NCBI GenBank assembly: GCA_019637695.1
Contig: JAHBVG010000067.1
Coordinates: forward strand, 1-39,384
Direction: 5' to 3'
From: Caldilineaceae bacterium
GTDB lineage: Bacteria > Chloroflexota > Anaerolineae > Caldilineales > Caldilineaceae
DNA: 39,384 bases
In this document: piece by piece, positions 21,832 to 31,411 of the stretch
How positions within the stretch are numbered: position 1 is the first letter of the stretch
Layout of the letters: the number at the start of each line of letters is the position of its first letter
Notes under the pieces: model-generated
The model's database searches: none
The model's input: the letters and a program-made list of their open reading frames with translations, nothing else
Told to the model about the DNA's origin: nothing
Made by a program: the position numbers and the translations under genes

Positions 21832-24717
21832 TTACCCTTGATCTCCCATGCGCAAGGCCACGAAGATCCGTTGGTAGAGCGCCGAGGAGAGGACAACCAA
21901 TTCCAAGAGGATCATGGCGGTGGCAAAGCCAAGCACCAGGGGAAAGATCTCGTTGTGCGCGATCACCGGCAGCAGCGGCGGCAATGGCATCTGCGCTTCC
22001 CCACTGACACGGAAGAGCGGCACAAAGAGTTCCGCTGCCAGCGACCCGATCAACACACCCGCGATTGCGCCGTACGCCGTCAAGGTCGCGTACTCTAATA
22101 GGACCTGACCCGCCAGGGTAACTTTGGGCATCCCCACGGCGCGCAGCACTGAAAACTGAAAGAGCCGCTCATGCAGCGACGCATAGCTGTAGGTGAGCAA
22201 CCCCAACGCAGCCATCAACGCCGACATGAGGAAACTGATGGAAAGCGTACCAAAGACGCCCACCCGTTCCATTTGGGCCTGCTCGTGGAGCGTCTGCTCG
22301 GCGACGTTGAAGACGCGGATGGCGTCCACGCGGGTCTGTTGGGGGATCGCCGTCAGCACACTGCGGCTATCCGCCGCAAGATCAAGACGCAGCCAGATGT
22401 GGTGAGGCATAGAGACCCCATAAAAGGAGAAGAGATAGTCGAGATTGCCAATCACCACCAGATCCTCTTCGTAGACGGTGGGGAAGTAGGTATACGTACC
22501 GGCAATGGTAAAGAGCGAATCGACGCTTATGCCAATGTCGGTGAGCACCAACATAGCAATGCGATCCCCGATCTGTAGCGCGTTCTCGTTGAGGAAACGC
22601 TGCGAGACAAGCACATTCTCGGGGTTCCCCGCCAGTCGATTCATCAAGCCGCCCAGAGATTCCGCGCTAAAATCGCCGCGGAACCAGGCCACTTTCGGGA
22701 AGTCCAAACGATCGACGGCCATGAAGCGTCCTCGCACACGGCGGTTGGGCAGACGGATCTCGGTGGTATAGTTGCCCACACGGGTGGCGGATTCCACACC
22801 GGGCGTGGCTTCGTACTGTTCTATGGGCGGAATCCAATCGCCGCCGGTGCGGGCGCCGGAGAGGGCCACAGGTTCCGAAAAGGGTTCAAAGGCCAGATCC
22901 GCGCCGGATCGATAATAGATGCGATCCACCAGCCAGCGATCCAAACTGGCGGCCATGGAAAAGGTATAGACGCCCAAAGCCAGCGAAACGATCACCAGTA
23001 GCAGCGGATTAATATAGGTGTGGCTCTGGCGACCCAGTTGACGCAGAGCCAGGTGCAGCGTCAACCAGGGCGAATGGGCTGCGATCCAATCGAGGAAGCG
23101 CATGATCAAAGGGAAAGGACGCATGGCAAGCAGCGAGAGGCTGACGATAAAAAGCGCGGGGACGAGAATGAGCAATGGATCTTTGAAGAGATCCTCGGGG
23201 CTATCCTGCACCAACATACCCAACGATCCCTGGGCGAGCAACCGATCGTAGGCATAGGCCGCCGGGATGATCAGCAAAAAATCGAGATAATAGCGATACC
23301 AAAATGGCCCCTGCTGCGGACGGCTGTGCTCGCGCGATTGGGTCGCCACACTCTGCCCGCTGGCGATCACCGCCGCCCACAGCCGCGCCATGAGGACGAT
23401 GCCCAGCGTCAAGAGGATCAGCCGCCAGTTGACGCCATCCAACGAGACGGGCAGCGGCGGGCGCGGTTGAAAGCTGAGAAAGCTGGAGGCATAGCCCATT
23501 ATCCGCGCCAGCAGAATGCCAAAGCCGATCCCCAGGGGCAGGCCGATCAAAAAAAGGATGAGCGACTCGATCAAGGTGAAATTGATAACGGTGAGTCGCC
23601 CCATGCCGCGGCTGACAAGGATGGCGATTTCACGGCGCTGCCAATAGGCGATCACGGCGGAGGTAAGCACTAAGAAATAGAGCAGAAAGCCAAGCCCTGG
23701 CACGTTGAAACCCAGCAGCAGTGTCGTCAGCGTGGTCTGCCGGCCCACGAATCGCTCCAGCGGCAGGGCCGGCGTCGTCACTCGCGCCTCAGGCAGAAAG
23801 CGGTTGATGAGCAGCCCAACGCGCTCAAACCCGGTGACGTACTGGCGTCCATCCGCCGGATTGGCGCGCGTCTCGTCAAGGACAACGCGCCAGGTAGCCG
23901 ACCGCACCGCCACGGGCAAAAACGGCTCGATGGCGTTCAAATAGTCATCCCGACGCATGAGCAGTTTATCAGCCAGATCCTGATCGGGGTTGTTGAGCCA
24001 GAAAGGATCTCTGGCATCCAGGGGTCGCCAGATCCCGGCGATGTGAGCAGGAATCTCCCCTTGCGCCGTTTCGAGTTGAATGCGCGATCCGGCATGGACG
24101 CCCATGCGTTCAGCCAGCGCCAGATGCAGCCAGACATCCACCCCATCTGACGGTTCCCCATGTGCGTCGGGTGCGAGACCTTCGACGATCTCCATATAAG
24201 GGGCGACGCCGCCAAGATGGACAACATTGGCGCTGACCGGGCTGCGCCCCGTGGACTGTGTCCCTCCTTCCGTACGCAGCCGCACAAGATCGCTGTTGAC
24301 TTGCATCAACACTTCTTTGATCGGCAGCCCCACGGCATCCGCCAGTGTAGTGGCAATACGCTCGCCAAGCCGTTCCGCTTCCACCAGGCTCAGCGGCACC
24401 GTCTGCGAATGGATGGCAAAGACGCGCGCCGAGAAGGGCGGTCTCCCAGTAATGCGCGTATACTCGGCCAGTTCCTGGCGCATGACGACAGTATCCACCG
24501 CCTGAGAAAAGAAGCCCGCGCTTGTCACCAACCCTACGGCGAGGATCACGCCGATCAAGGCCAGCAGACTAAGCCCAAATTGGTGACGCAACCTGCGAAG
24601 CGCCAGCACAACTAACGCCGACGTACGGTTCAGCGATTGGAGAAGGGCGTTATCAGGTCGCCAACGCGGCGGATTCTGTGTGGTCAAAGATCGAGACGAT
24701 TCTATCGAAGAAGTCAT
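21832..24717 (-). CDS. FtsX-like ABC transporter permease (MacB/LolE type), orphan
   Basis: The 961-residue membrane protein has an N-terminal transmembrane segment (about 46-68), a large extracellular MacB-like domain, a central group of membrane segments (about 345-450), a second periplasmic-type domain and a C-terminal FtsX domain with three helices, including the typical SVLRAVGMPK coupling motif. Such two-FtsX-domain proteins work with a LolD/MacB-type ATPase in mechanotransmission or lipoprotein/peptide export. No such ATPase is encoded beside it, so the partner must be elsewhere or the gene is an orphan. Its last codons and stop abut the right arm of a word-palindrome. Confidence 0.83.
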   Translation of the reverse strand: MTSSIESSRSLTTQNPPRWRPDNALLQSLNRTSALVVLALRRLRHQFGLSLLALIGVILAVGLVTSAGFFSQAVDTVVMRQELAEYTRITGRPPFSARVFAIHSQTVPLSLVEAERLGERIATTLADAVGLPIKEVLMQVNSDLVRLRTEGGTQSTGRSPVSANVVHLGGVAPYMEIVEGLAPDAHGEPSDGVDVWLHLALAERMGVHAGSRIQLETAQGEIPAHIAGIWRPLDARDPFWLNNPDQDLADKLLMRRDDYLNAIEPFLPVAVRSATWRVVLDETRANPADGRQYVTGFERVGLLINRFLPEARVTTPALPLERFVGRQTTLTTLLLGFNVPGLGFLLYFLVLTSAVIAYWQRREIAILVSRGMGRLTVINFTLIESLILFLIGLPLGIGFGILLARIMGYASSFLSFQPRPPLPVSLDGVNWRLILLTLGIVLMARLWAAVIASGQSVATQSREHSRPQQGPFWYRYYLDFLLIIPAAYAYDRLLAQGSLGMLVQDSPEDLFKDPLLILVPALFIVSLSLLAMRPFPLIMRFLDWIAAHSPWLTLHLALRQLGRQSHTYINPLLLVIVSLALGVYTFSMAASLDRWLVDRIYYRSGADLAFEPFSEPVALSGARTGGDWIPPIEQYEATPGVESATRVGNYTTEIRLPNRRVRGRFMAVDRLDFPKVAWFRGDFSAESLGGLMNRLAGNPENVLVSQRFLNENALQIGDRIAMLVLTDIGISVDSLFTIAGTYTYFPTVYEEDLVVIGNLDYLFSFYGVSMPHHIWLRLDLAADSRSVLTAIPQQTRVDAIRVFNVAEQTLHEQAQMERVGVFGTLSISFLMSALMAALGLLTYSYASLHERLFQFSVLRAVGMPKVTLAGQVLLEYATLTAYGAIAGVLIGSLAAELFVPLFRVSGEAQMPLPPLLPVIAHNEIFPLVLGFATAMILLELVVLSSALYQRIFVALRMGDQG

Positions 24718-25135
24718 TATCTACCCGTTCAGGTGCAGTTCCTTTGCAGTACAGCTTTTGTTTGATCGGACACTCCCCGTTTGTTTGACACGGTTAGAAT
24801 CCTATCATATACTTTCAACCATTGGATAGACAACCCCGGTTGCCAACGAACTCAGCTTGATTTCGATGTAGATCCCGCCAGATGGCCCACCAGATTATCT
24901 AGCGCTGATAGCAACCAGTTTATCCCTGTCCCCTTCATTTTCTAAATAACTTCATAGCATGTGTTGTTCTCGAACCTTTCGCTTTCCTCGAAAAGCTGGA
25001 AAGGAGGTTACACCTGACCGAGGCGCTTTCAATTTTTCCCGATACCCCTTGGGCATTCCAATTTTCAGTAAAAATTGGCGGTGCTGTTAAATCTATGTTC
25101 CCAATTTCTTTCCAATCGACAGCAAAGGAAACCCA
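24718..25135 (+). other. 418-base divergent gap with a promoter and long leader
   Basis: The gap separates the FtsX-type gene (minus) from the ABC operon (plus). It contains a near-consensus promoter (24785-24813) and about 315 bases of leader before the binding-protein start. The leader includes a hairpin CCAATTTT/AAAATTGG (25058-25078), and GGAGGT followed by ACCT (around 25003-25015). I recognise no riboswitch class. Confidence 0.5.
24785..24813 (+). promoter_or_regulatory. near-consensus sigma70-type promoter of the Dpp/Opp-type ABC operon
   Basis: TTGACA (24785-24790) and TATACT (24808-24813) have 17-base spacing. This is the best promoter in the window by consensus. The predicted leader is about 315 bases. 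Confidence 0.7.
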
Positions 25136-26962
25136 ATGAAGAACAAACTGAATCGACGTGATTTCCTCCGTCTGAGCGGCCTTACAACCGCTGGCGTGGT
25201 GTTGGCGGCCTGTGGCGCAGCCGAAACACCCGCGACTACCGTCGGCAGCGGCGAAGCACCGGCTGTAGTAGCGCCTGCGCCTGTGGCCGATGCCAGCGTA
25301 CCTACAGTCGCCCGTGAAGACACCATTGTCTATATGTTCGGCGGCGACCCTGGTCAGTTCATCGACACGGGTCTTGGCAACCCCTACGCCACTGGCGCTA
25401 CGCACCAGATCGGCAGCGCGGCCCTGTGGGAACCGCTCTACTTCTTCTCTGCCTTTGCCCCAGCCGGCGAACAGGAAATCCCCTGGCTGGCGACAGGCTA
25501 TGAGTACAACGAAGACTTCACCGAGTTGACCGTCAACCTGCGCGAGGGTGTCACCTGGAGTGACGGCGAACCCTTCAACGCCGAAGATGTCGTTTTCACG
25601 ATTGACATGTTGATCGCCAATGCGCCAACGATCACTCGCTCGACTGCTGTGAGGGCTGCTGTGGCCTCGGCAGAAGTGGTGGACGATCTGACTGTCCTCA
25701 TCACCTTCAACGGGCCACGCCCCCGCTTCATGTTCGAGATGATGATGTCGAAATTTGACACCGGTATCTACTGGGTGCCGGAACATGTCTTCAACGGTGT
25801 GGAAGATGTAGCCGCCTTCACCTACTTTGATGTCGAGCGGGGCTGGCCGCTGGCTACCGGTCCTTATAAGATCGTGGCCTGGAACAACACCCAGAAATTC
25901 ATCGACCGCCGCGACGACTGGTGGGGCGCCCAGACTGGCTTCGCCGAACTGCCCGTGCCGTTGCGCATCCTCGCCGCACCGCGCGCCGACGACACCATCA
26001 TGACGCAGCGCATGATCAACAACGAAGTGGACCAGACGCTGGACCTGCGCGCCACCACCATCGGCGCTACCGTGGCCCAGAACCCGGCCATCTTCACTCC
26101 CCCCCACCGCGAAGCGCCCTACGGCTATATGGACTGGTGGCCCACCTCCATGTGGTTCAACCACGCCGCCGAGCCATACAATGACAAGAACGTGCGTTGG
26201 GCCGTCAGCTACAGCATCAACCGCGAGCAGATGCTCGACGTGGCGCTGGAAGGTTCGGGTATTCTCACCGAACTTCCCTTCCCCTACTACGAACCCATGC
26301 TGCCCTACGTGGAAGCCACGCGACCGCTGTTAGAGCGATACCCCACCACTGAGTTCAATCTGGATAAAGCGGCGGAACGTATGCAGGCCGCTGGCTACGA
26401 GAAGGACAGCGGCGGCTTCTGGGCGAAGGACGGCCAGCGCATTCAGGCCGATATCGGTGGTTGGAGCGTCTTCGCTGACATCGGCCCGGTGATCGCCGAG
26501 CAGTTGCGCCGCGGCGGCTTTGAAGCCCAGTTCAGCATGCCCGCCGATCACGGCACCCGCATCAGCGAAGGCACGGCCCGCATCTGGCTCAACGGCCACG
26601 GCGGCAGCATCGCCGATCCGTACACCACGCTGGACTTCTATACCAGCAAGTACTACGCTCCCATCGGCGAGCCGACAGCCCAGAACTCACGCTACAACAA
26701 CCCGGCCTACGATGCCATCATCGAAGAGATGGCTACGTATATGCCCGATTCCAACAACCCAGCTTACATGGATCTCTACCTGCAGGCCATGGAGATCTGG
26801 TTGGATGATCTTGTGGATGCGCCTATCCAGCAGTGGATGCACCGTATCCCCATGAACACCACCTATTGGACTGGCTGGCCCACGGTAGACAATGCGTATG
26901 TAAACGGCGCTATGTGGCACCTGACCCTGCCGTTGATTCTGCACAACCTGCGCAAAGCTTGA
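25136..26962 (+). CDS. extracellular solute-binding protein of an oligopeptide/nickel-type ABC importer
   Basis: The 608-residue lipoprotein has a twin-arginine-like start (NRRDFLRLSG) and lipobox LAAC (Cys26). The body is a family-5 solute-binding protein (SBP_bac_5): LNLREGVTWSDGEPFNAEDV-type motif (here VNLREGVTWSDGEPF, about residue 135) and RWAVSYSINREQML (about 360). It is anchored outside the membrane and captures peptides, or possibly oligosaccharides or other solutes; the ligand is not readable. It is the first gene of a five-gene operon. A GC-rich hairpin follows it and probably favours its excess over the membrane components. Confidence 0.9.
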   Translation: MKNKLNRRDFLRLSGLTTAGVVLAACGAAETPATTVGSGEAPAVVAPAPVADASVPTVAREDTIVYMFGGDPGQFIDTGLGNPYATGATHQIGSAALWEPLYFFSAFAPAGEQEIPWLATGYEYNEDFTELTVNLREGVTWSDGEPFNAEDVVFTIDMLIANAPTITRSTAVRAAVASAEVVDDLTVLITFNGPRPRFMFEMMMSKFDTGIYWVPEHVFNGVEDVAAFTYFDVERGWPLATGPYKIVAWNNTQKFIDRRDDWWGAQTGFAELPVPLRILAAPRADDTIMTQRMINNEVDQTLDLRATTIGATVAQNPAIFTPPHREAPYGYMDWWPTSMWFNHAAEPYNDKNVRWAVSYSINREQMLDVALEGSGILTELPFPYYEPMLPYVEATRPLLERYPTTEFNLDKAAERMQAAGYEKDSGGFWAKDGQRIQADIGGWSVFADIGPVIAEQLRRGGFEAQFSMPADHGTRISEGTARIWLNGHGGSIADPYTTLDFYTSKYYAPIGEPTAQNSRYNNPAYDAIIEEMATYMPDSNNPAYMDLYLQAMEIWLDDLVDAPIQQWMHRIPMNTTYWTGWPTVDNAYVNGAMWHLTLPLILHNLRKA

Positions 26963-27006
26963 GGTCCTGGCGTCCTGTTGCCGAGAACCAAGTCTGGCGG
27001 TAAACA

Positions 27007-27035
27007 ACGAGGGGCGGGCGGGTCCCGCCCCTCGT
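27007..27035. terminator. GC-rich intercistronic stem-loop
   Basis: ACGAGGGGCGGG and CCCGCCCCTCGT form a perfect 12-base stem with a 5-base loop and no T run, between the binding-protein and first permease genes. It most likely stabilises the upstream mRNA or partly attenuates transcription. Confidence 0.6.
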
Positions 27036-27095
27036 CTCTACCCGCAAAAAGTATGCGACAGATGTTTTGGATATGAAAAGGTAGGAGAGTTTCAC

Positions 27096-28106
27096 ATGAG
27101 GTACTCGTGGTCCTTTCTCTTAAAACGACTCGGCCTGCTACTGTTGATTGTGTGGACCGCAGCCACAGTCAATTTTTTGCTCCCTCAACTGACCCCGCGC
27201 AATCCCTTGCGTGAGAAGCTGATGGAACAGGCTTCACGCGGCGGTTACATCGAGGAAGGTTTCGATGAAATGGTAGCCGCATACGAGGCGCGATTCGGTC
27301 TCGATCAGCCCTTATGGCGACAATACATTAATTATATGAGTGATATGGCCCGTCTGGATCTGGGCTATTCGATCTCCAACTATCCCAAGACTGTATGGGA
27401 GATCATTTTAGAGGGACTGCCCTGGACAGTAGGGCTGCTGTTGACATCGCTGTTGATTGCGTTCACAGTGGGCAGCCTGATTGGCGCGTTAATGGTATGG
27501 CCAAAGGCCAATCGGTTTGCCCGCACTGTCCTACCATCATTTCTCGGCTTTGGGGCGATTCCGGCCTATGTGGTGGCGTTGGCCCTTGTCTACTTTCTAG
27601 CCTTCCGTATGCAGTTGCTGCCCACAGGCGGCGGTTACGGGTTGGGTACGATCCCGAATATGAGTGCGTCCTTTGTGCTGGAGGTACTCAGGCATTCGCT
27701 CCTGCCTGCCGTCGCGCTGATCCTGACGCAGATGGGGGGATGGGCGCTGGGCATGCGCGGGATGATGGTGACGGTGGAAGGTGAAGACTATATGACCTTC
27801 GCCGAAGCAAAGGGATTGAAGGACCGACGGATGTTCTTCCGCTACGGTGTGCGCAACGCCTTGCTGCCGCAGGTGACCGGTCTGGCCCTGAGCCTGAGCT
27901 ACATTGTCTCTGGCTCGGTGCTGGTGGAATTGGTGATGGGCTACCCAGGGTTGGGGACAAAACTGGCGCGTTCTATCTACCAACTCGATTACTTTACCAT
28001 CTACGGTATCGTTTTCTTCATCATCGTCTCCTTGGGTATAGCGATGTTCATCATCGATCTGCTCTATCCATTCCTCGATCCGCGCATCAGCTACGAGAAG
28101 AGTTAA
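27096..28106 (+). CDS. DppB/OppB-type ABC transporter permease
   Basis: The 336-residue membrane protein has the DppB plan: an N-terminal helix (FLLKRLGLLLLIVWTAATVN), a short extracytoplasmic domain and a five-helix core. The EAA loop FAEAKGLKDRRMFFRYGVRN (about 230-250) docks to the ATPase. It ends DLLYPFLDPRISYEKS, typical for the family. It forms the translocation pore with the downstream DppC-type subunit. It is the second gene of the operon; the spacing of 133 bases from the binding protein contains a stem-loop. Confidence 0.92.
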   Translation: MRYSWSFLLKRLGLLLLIVWTAATVNFLLPQLTPRNPLREKLMEQASRGGYIEEGFDEMVAAYEARFGLDQPLWRQYINYMSDMARLDLGYSISNYPKTVWEIILEGLPWTVGLLLTSLLIAFTVGSLIGALMVWPKANRFARTVLPSFLGFGAIPAYVVALALVYFLAFRMQLLPTGGGYGLGTIPNMSASFVLEVLRHSLLPAVALILTQMGGWALGMRGMMVTVEGEDYMTFAEAKGLKDRRMFFRYGVRNALLPQVTGLALSLSYIVSGSVLVELVMGYPGLGTKLARSIYQLDYFTIYGIVFFIIVSLGIAMFIIDLLYPFLDPRISYEKS

Positions 28107-28174
28107 GGTATGCGCCATTCACGCTGTTCATTCGTGGCATCTGTCGGTGCGCCTTTTTTCAGAGGAGGTTGTAG

Positions 28175-29155
28175 ATGACTGCAAATACTGCTGCCCAACC
28201 GGTAGAAAATTATCGCTCAGGCGAGTCTTCTGCTGGTCGAATTCGTGCGTTCCTGCGCTACCTGCGCCGCAATAAGACGCTGGCGGCAGGCATTACCATC
28301 CTGCTGCTGATGACGATCTTCACAATTGTCGGTTACTTCCGCATTGATCCGAGGATCGACCCTTATCCACTGGCAGGGCCAGCCAGCGTACCGCCGACGC
28401 TTTCCTATTGCCCAAGATCGGATCCGGAATGCACACAAACCGCGCCGGTTGTCTATCCCTTCGGCACCGACGGTCAGGGCCGTGACCTCTACGCCGTGGC
28501 GGTGGTGGGCACGTGGATGACCATCCGTATTGGTCTTCTTGCCGGTGTGATTGGTGTGCTGATCGGCATTGTGCTGGGCTTCACCTCTGCCTTCTATGGC
28601 GGCGCTTATGATGTGTTCATCCGTTGGATTGTCGATGTGCTGCTGACTGTGCCTGCGCTTCTGGTGCTGATTGTCATCGCCTCGACCATCGGCGGTATTA
28701 GCGGCGGCGGCGGCATCGATCTGAATCAGATGGCGCTGATCATTGCCTTAACAGCGTGGATGGGACCGACGCGCGTCATCCGTGCGCAGGTATTGAGTAT
28801 GCGCGAACGGCCCTATGTGATGATGGCGCGACTCAACGGCATGTCGAACATGGGGATCATCTTCAAGGAACTCATCCCCAATCTGCTACCCTATTTGGGC
28901 GCGAGCCTTGTCGGTTCAGTGACCGGCGCTATCTTCGCTTCGATGGGTCTGGCGGCGCTCGGTCTTGGTCCACTGCGTGAGCCGACGTTGGGCGTCACCA
29001 TCTACTGGGTGATCAACCAGAACGCATTCTTGCGCGGCCTGTGGTGGTGGGCGGCGGTGCCGATTACTATCGTGGCGCTAATCTTTATTATGTTGTTCCT
29101 GATTTCTGTGGGCCTGGATGAACTGGCCAACCCAAGAGTGCGGAGGGCGCGGTGA
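28175..29155 (+). CDS. DppC/OppC-type ABC transporter permease
   Basis: The 326-residue membrane protein has an N-terminal cytoplasmic stretch and a helix (TLAAGITILLLMTIFTIVG), the FGTDGQGRDLYA motif typical of DppC/OppC proteins and a core of membrane segments. The EAA-loop equivalent is YVMMARLNGMSNMGIIFKEL (about 215-235). GAGGAGG-type sequence lies upstream of the ATG. Its TGA overlaps the GTG start of the next gene, indicating translational coupling. Partner of the upstream permease. Confidence 0.92.
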   Translation: MTANTAAQPVENYRSGESSAGRIRAFLRYLRRNKTLAAGITILLLMTIFTIVGYFRIDPRIDPYPLAGPASVPPTLSYCPRSDPECTQTAPVVYPFGTDGQGRDLYAVAVVGTWMTIRIGLLAGVIGVLIGIVLGFTSAFYGGAYDVFIRWIVDVLLTVPALLVLIVIASTIGGISGGGGIDLNQMALIIALTAWMGPTRVIRAQVLSMRERPYVMMARLNGMSNMGIIFKELIPNLLPYLGASLVGSVTGAIFASMGLAALGLGPLREPTLGVTIYWVINQNAFLRGLWWWAAVPITIVALIFIMLFLISVGLDELANPRVRRAR

Positions 29156-30162
29156 GTAACGAACCAATTTTACGCGTCAATAACCTGGACGTTCACTACT
29201 ATACAGATGCCGGCACCGTGGTCGCCAACAGCGGCGTCACCCTGGATCTACGTCCGGGCGAACGGCTGGGTCTGGTAGGTGAATCAGGATCGGGGAAATC
29301 GACCCTGGCCCTGGCAATCTTGCGTATGATCAAGCCGCCCGGATCAATTGCCGGCGGCGAAATCTGGCTCGACAACGTGGACCTGACCAAGCTCAGCGAA
29401 GAGCGTATGCGCCAGATCCGCGGCAACGAGATCAGCATGGTTCCCCAGGGAGCGATGAACTCGCTGAACCCGGTCATGCGTATTCAGGATCAGATCATCG
29501 ACTCAATGGTCGATCATAACCTGGGGCTGAGCCGGGCGCAGATGGTCAAAATGGCGAACGACGCCCTGCGCGCCGTGGAACTCGATCTTAAAGTGGGCAG
29601 GATGTACCCCCACGAACTGAGCGGCGGCATGAAGCAGCGCGCCTGTATCGCCATTAGCGTCGCCATGAATCCTAAAGTCATCATCGCCGATGAGCCGACC
29701 AGCGCCCTTGATGTGATCACGCAGCGCCAGGTGATGGAGACGCTGGGCAAGCTCCAAGATCAACTGGGCAGCGCCATCATCTTAATCGGTCACGATATGG
29801 GGTTGATGGCCCAGTTTGTGGATCGCATCGCCGTTATGTACGCCGGGCGCTTGATGGAATTGGCACGGGTGCAGGAGATCTTCACCGACCCACTCAACCC
29901 TTACACTCAACTTTTGATCAAGAGTATCCCTGGCCTTAGCAACCGCGGAGACTTTACCGGAATTCCTGGCATAACACCGCCCCTCACCGCATTGCCGCCG
30001 GGCTGCGTCTTCAATAACCGCTGTCCTAACGCCATGCCCGTCTGCATGACCACGATGCCCGCCTTGCGTGAACATAAGCCGCGCCACCAGGCAGCCTGTT
30101 ACCTGTATGAAAACGGAATTGAGGAGAAGAAGGAGCGTTATGACCAAGCTGTTAGAACTTAA
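29152..30162 (+). CDS. DppD/OppD-type ABC transporter ATPase
   Basis: The 336-residue ATPase has Walker A GESGSGKST (about residues 43-51), Q-loop VPQGAMNSLNP, signature LSGGMKQR, Walker B VIIADEPTSALD and the switch His in LIGHDMG. The C-terminal oligopeptide/dipeptide extension contains the cysteine motif GCVFNNRCPNAMPVC. It hydrolyses ATP for the importer on the cytoplasmic face. The start is GTG at 29152, overlapping the preceding stop as GTGA. It overlaps the next gene by 23 bases. Confidence 0.93.
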   Translation: MSNEPILRVNNLDVHYYTDAGTVVANSGVTLDLRPGERLGLVGESGSGKSTLALAILRMIKPPGSIAGGEIWLDNVDLTKLSEERMRQIRGNEISMVPQGAMNSLNPVMRIQDQIIDSMVDHNLGLSRAQMVKMANDALRAVELDLKVGRMYPHELSGGMKQRACIAISVAMNPKVIIADEPTSALDVITQRQVMETLGKLQDQLGSAIILIGHDMGLMAQFVDRIAVMYAGRLMELARVQEIFTDPLNPYTQLLIKSIPGLSNRGDFTGIPGITPPLTALPPGCVFNNRCPNAMPVCMTTMPALREHKPRHQAACYLYENGIEEKKERYDQAVRT

Positions 30163-31171
30163 CAATGTAACCAAGGTCTTCAAGGGGGGGACAGTCGCCC
30201 TCGACGACATCTCCTTTTCCGTTGATTCTGACTCGCCCAGTGTGATTACAGTGGCCGGTGAAAGCGGCAGCGGTAAATCGACGTTGGGGCTGATCACGCT
30301 GGGCTTTTTGGAGCCATCACAGGGCGTTGTCCATTACAAAGGACAGGATCTTACGAGTCTCAACAGCAAGGAACGCGTCACACTACGCAGAGAGGTACAG
30401 GCCATCTTTCAAGATCCCTTCGCTGTCTACAATCCTTTTTACAAAGTGGATCATCTCTTCGACGAGGCGGTGAAGAACTTCGGTCTGGCCAGCAATCGCG
30501 CAGATGCGCGGCGCATGATCGAACAGTCGCTAGAGAGCGTGGGTCTACGCCCCGACGAAACATTGGGCCGCTTCCCCCACCAGTTGAGCGGTGGACAGCG
30601 CCAACGGTTGGTGGTGGCGCGTGCGCTGCTCCTTCAGCCCAGGTTGCTCGTCGCCGATGAACCGGTGTCTATGGTGGATGCCTCGCTGCGCGCAACGATT
30701 CTCAAAAGCTTGCGCAAACTCAATGAGGAATTCAAGATCACGGTTCTCTACATCACCCATGATCTGACAACGGCCTACCATATCAGCGATTACATTATCA
30801 TCCTTTATCAAGGCTCGATCATGGAAGCGGGCGACGTGGATGCAGTGATCCGCGACCCCAAACATCCATACACACAACTGCTCATCGATTCGATCCCCTG
30901 GCCGGATCTGCAACGCCAATGGGGACAGCAGGAGATCATCATCCCCGACGGCACCGAAAAGATCGGCCAGGGATGCAAATTCGCCAATCGTTGTCCGCAT
31001 GTGATGGAGATCTGCCGCGAGGCGCGTCCGCCCTTGTATCAACCCGATGGCGTCCACCGCGTGGCAGCATGTTACCTCTACGAAAAGAGCCCCACCTTAC
31101 CCAAGAACGATGTGGGGCAACTCTTTTCAAACGGCGCAAAGCCGGAAACCTTCAAGCTTGCGGCGGATTGA
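30140..31171 (+). CDS. DppF/OppF-type ABC transporter ATPase
   Basis: The 343-residue second ATPase has Walker A GESGSGKST, Q-loop IFQDPFAVYNP, signature LSGGQRQR, Walker B LLVADEPVSMVD and switch His in YITHDLT, plus the C-terminal cysteine motif GCKFANRCPHVMEIC. The D-loop reads VSMVDASLR, which is typical of DppF/OppF. The start at 30140 has AAGGAG five bases upstream; earlier ATGs in frame are inside the previous gene and lack a site. Last gene of the operon, followed by a strong terminator. Confidence 0.92.
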   Translation: MTKLLELNNVTKVFKGGTVALDDISFSVDSDSPSVITVAGESGSGKSTLGLITLGFLEPSQGVVHYKGQDLTSLNSKERVTLRREVQAIFQDPFAVYNPFYKVDHLFDEAVKNFGLASNRADARRMIEQSLESVGLRPDETLGRFPHQLSGGQRQRLVVARALLLQPRLLVADEPVSMVDASLRATILKSLRKLNEEFKITVLYITHDLTTAYHISDYIIILYQGSIMEAGDVDAVIRDPKHPYTQLLIDSIPWPDLQRQWGQQEIIIPDGTEKIGQGCKFANRCPHVMEICREARPPLYQPDGVHRVAACYLYEKSPTLPKNDVGQLFSNGAKPETFKLAAD

Positions 31172-31196
31172 TCCACGGCCAGGGTTTGAGTAGCGC

Positions 31197-31234
31197 AAAA
31201 AGGGTGGGGATACGAACGTATCCCCACCCTTTTT
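31197..31234. terminator. strong bidirectional intrinsic terminator
   Basis: AAAAAGGGTGGGGATAC (31197-31213) and its exact complement (31218-31234) surround a GAAC loop; T runs exist on both strands. It closes the ABC operon. Confidence 0.9.
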
Positions 31235-31256
31235 GTACGCAGCGCTAACCACTTAC

Positions 31257-31295
31257 CCCTGCTCTAGCCAGTTCCGTGACCTGGCTAGAGCAGGG
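31257..31295. other. perfect 15-bp stem-loop
   Basis: CCCTGCTCTAGCCAG and CTGGCTAGAGCAGGG surround a 9-base loop, 23 bases beyond the terminator. There is no T tail. It may be a second stop, a repeat of the local palindrome type, or part of the leader of the next gene. Confidence 0.55.
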
Positions 31296-31411
31296 AGCCT
31301 GGCGGTTACGCGCAGCGCAGGATTGCCAGATTCTTTCTTTTCTCCGATAATGCAAATTCTATGAGCCAGATGAACCTGAGGCTCCTACCCGTAACCCACT
31401 GGGAGAGATCT

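Noticed and set aside
24959..25090. A 43-codon frame in the leader of the binding-protein gene
   Set aside because: No ribosome-binding site before its ATG and no recognisable leader-peptide pattern; kept only as part of the leader description.
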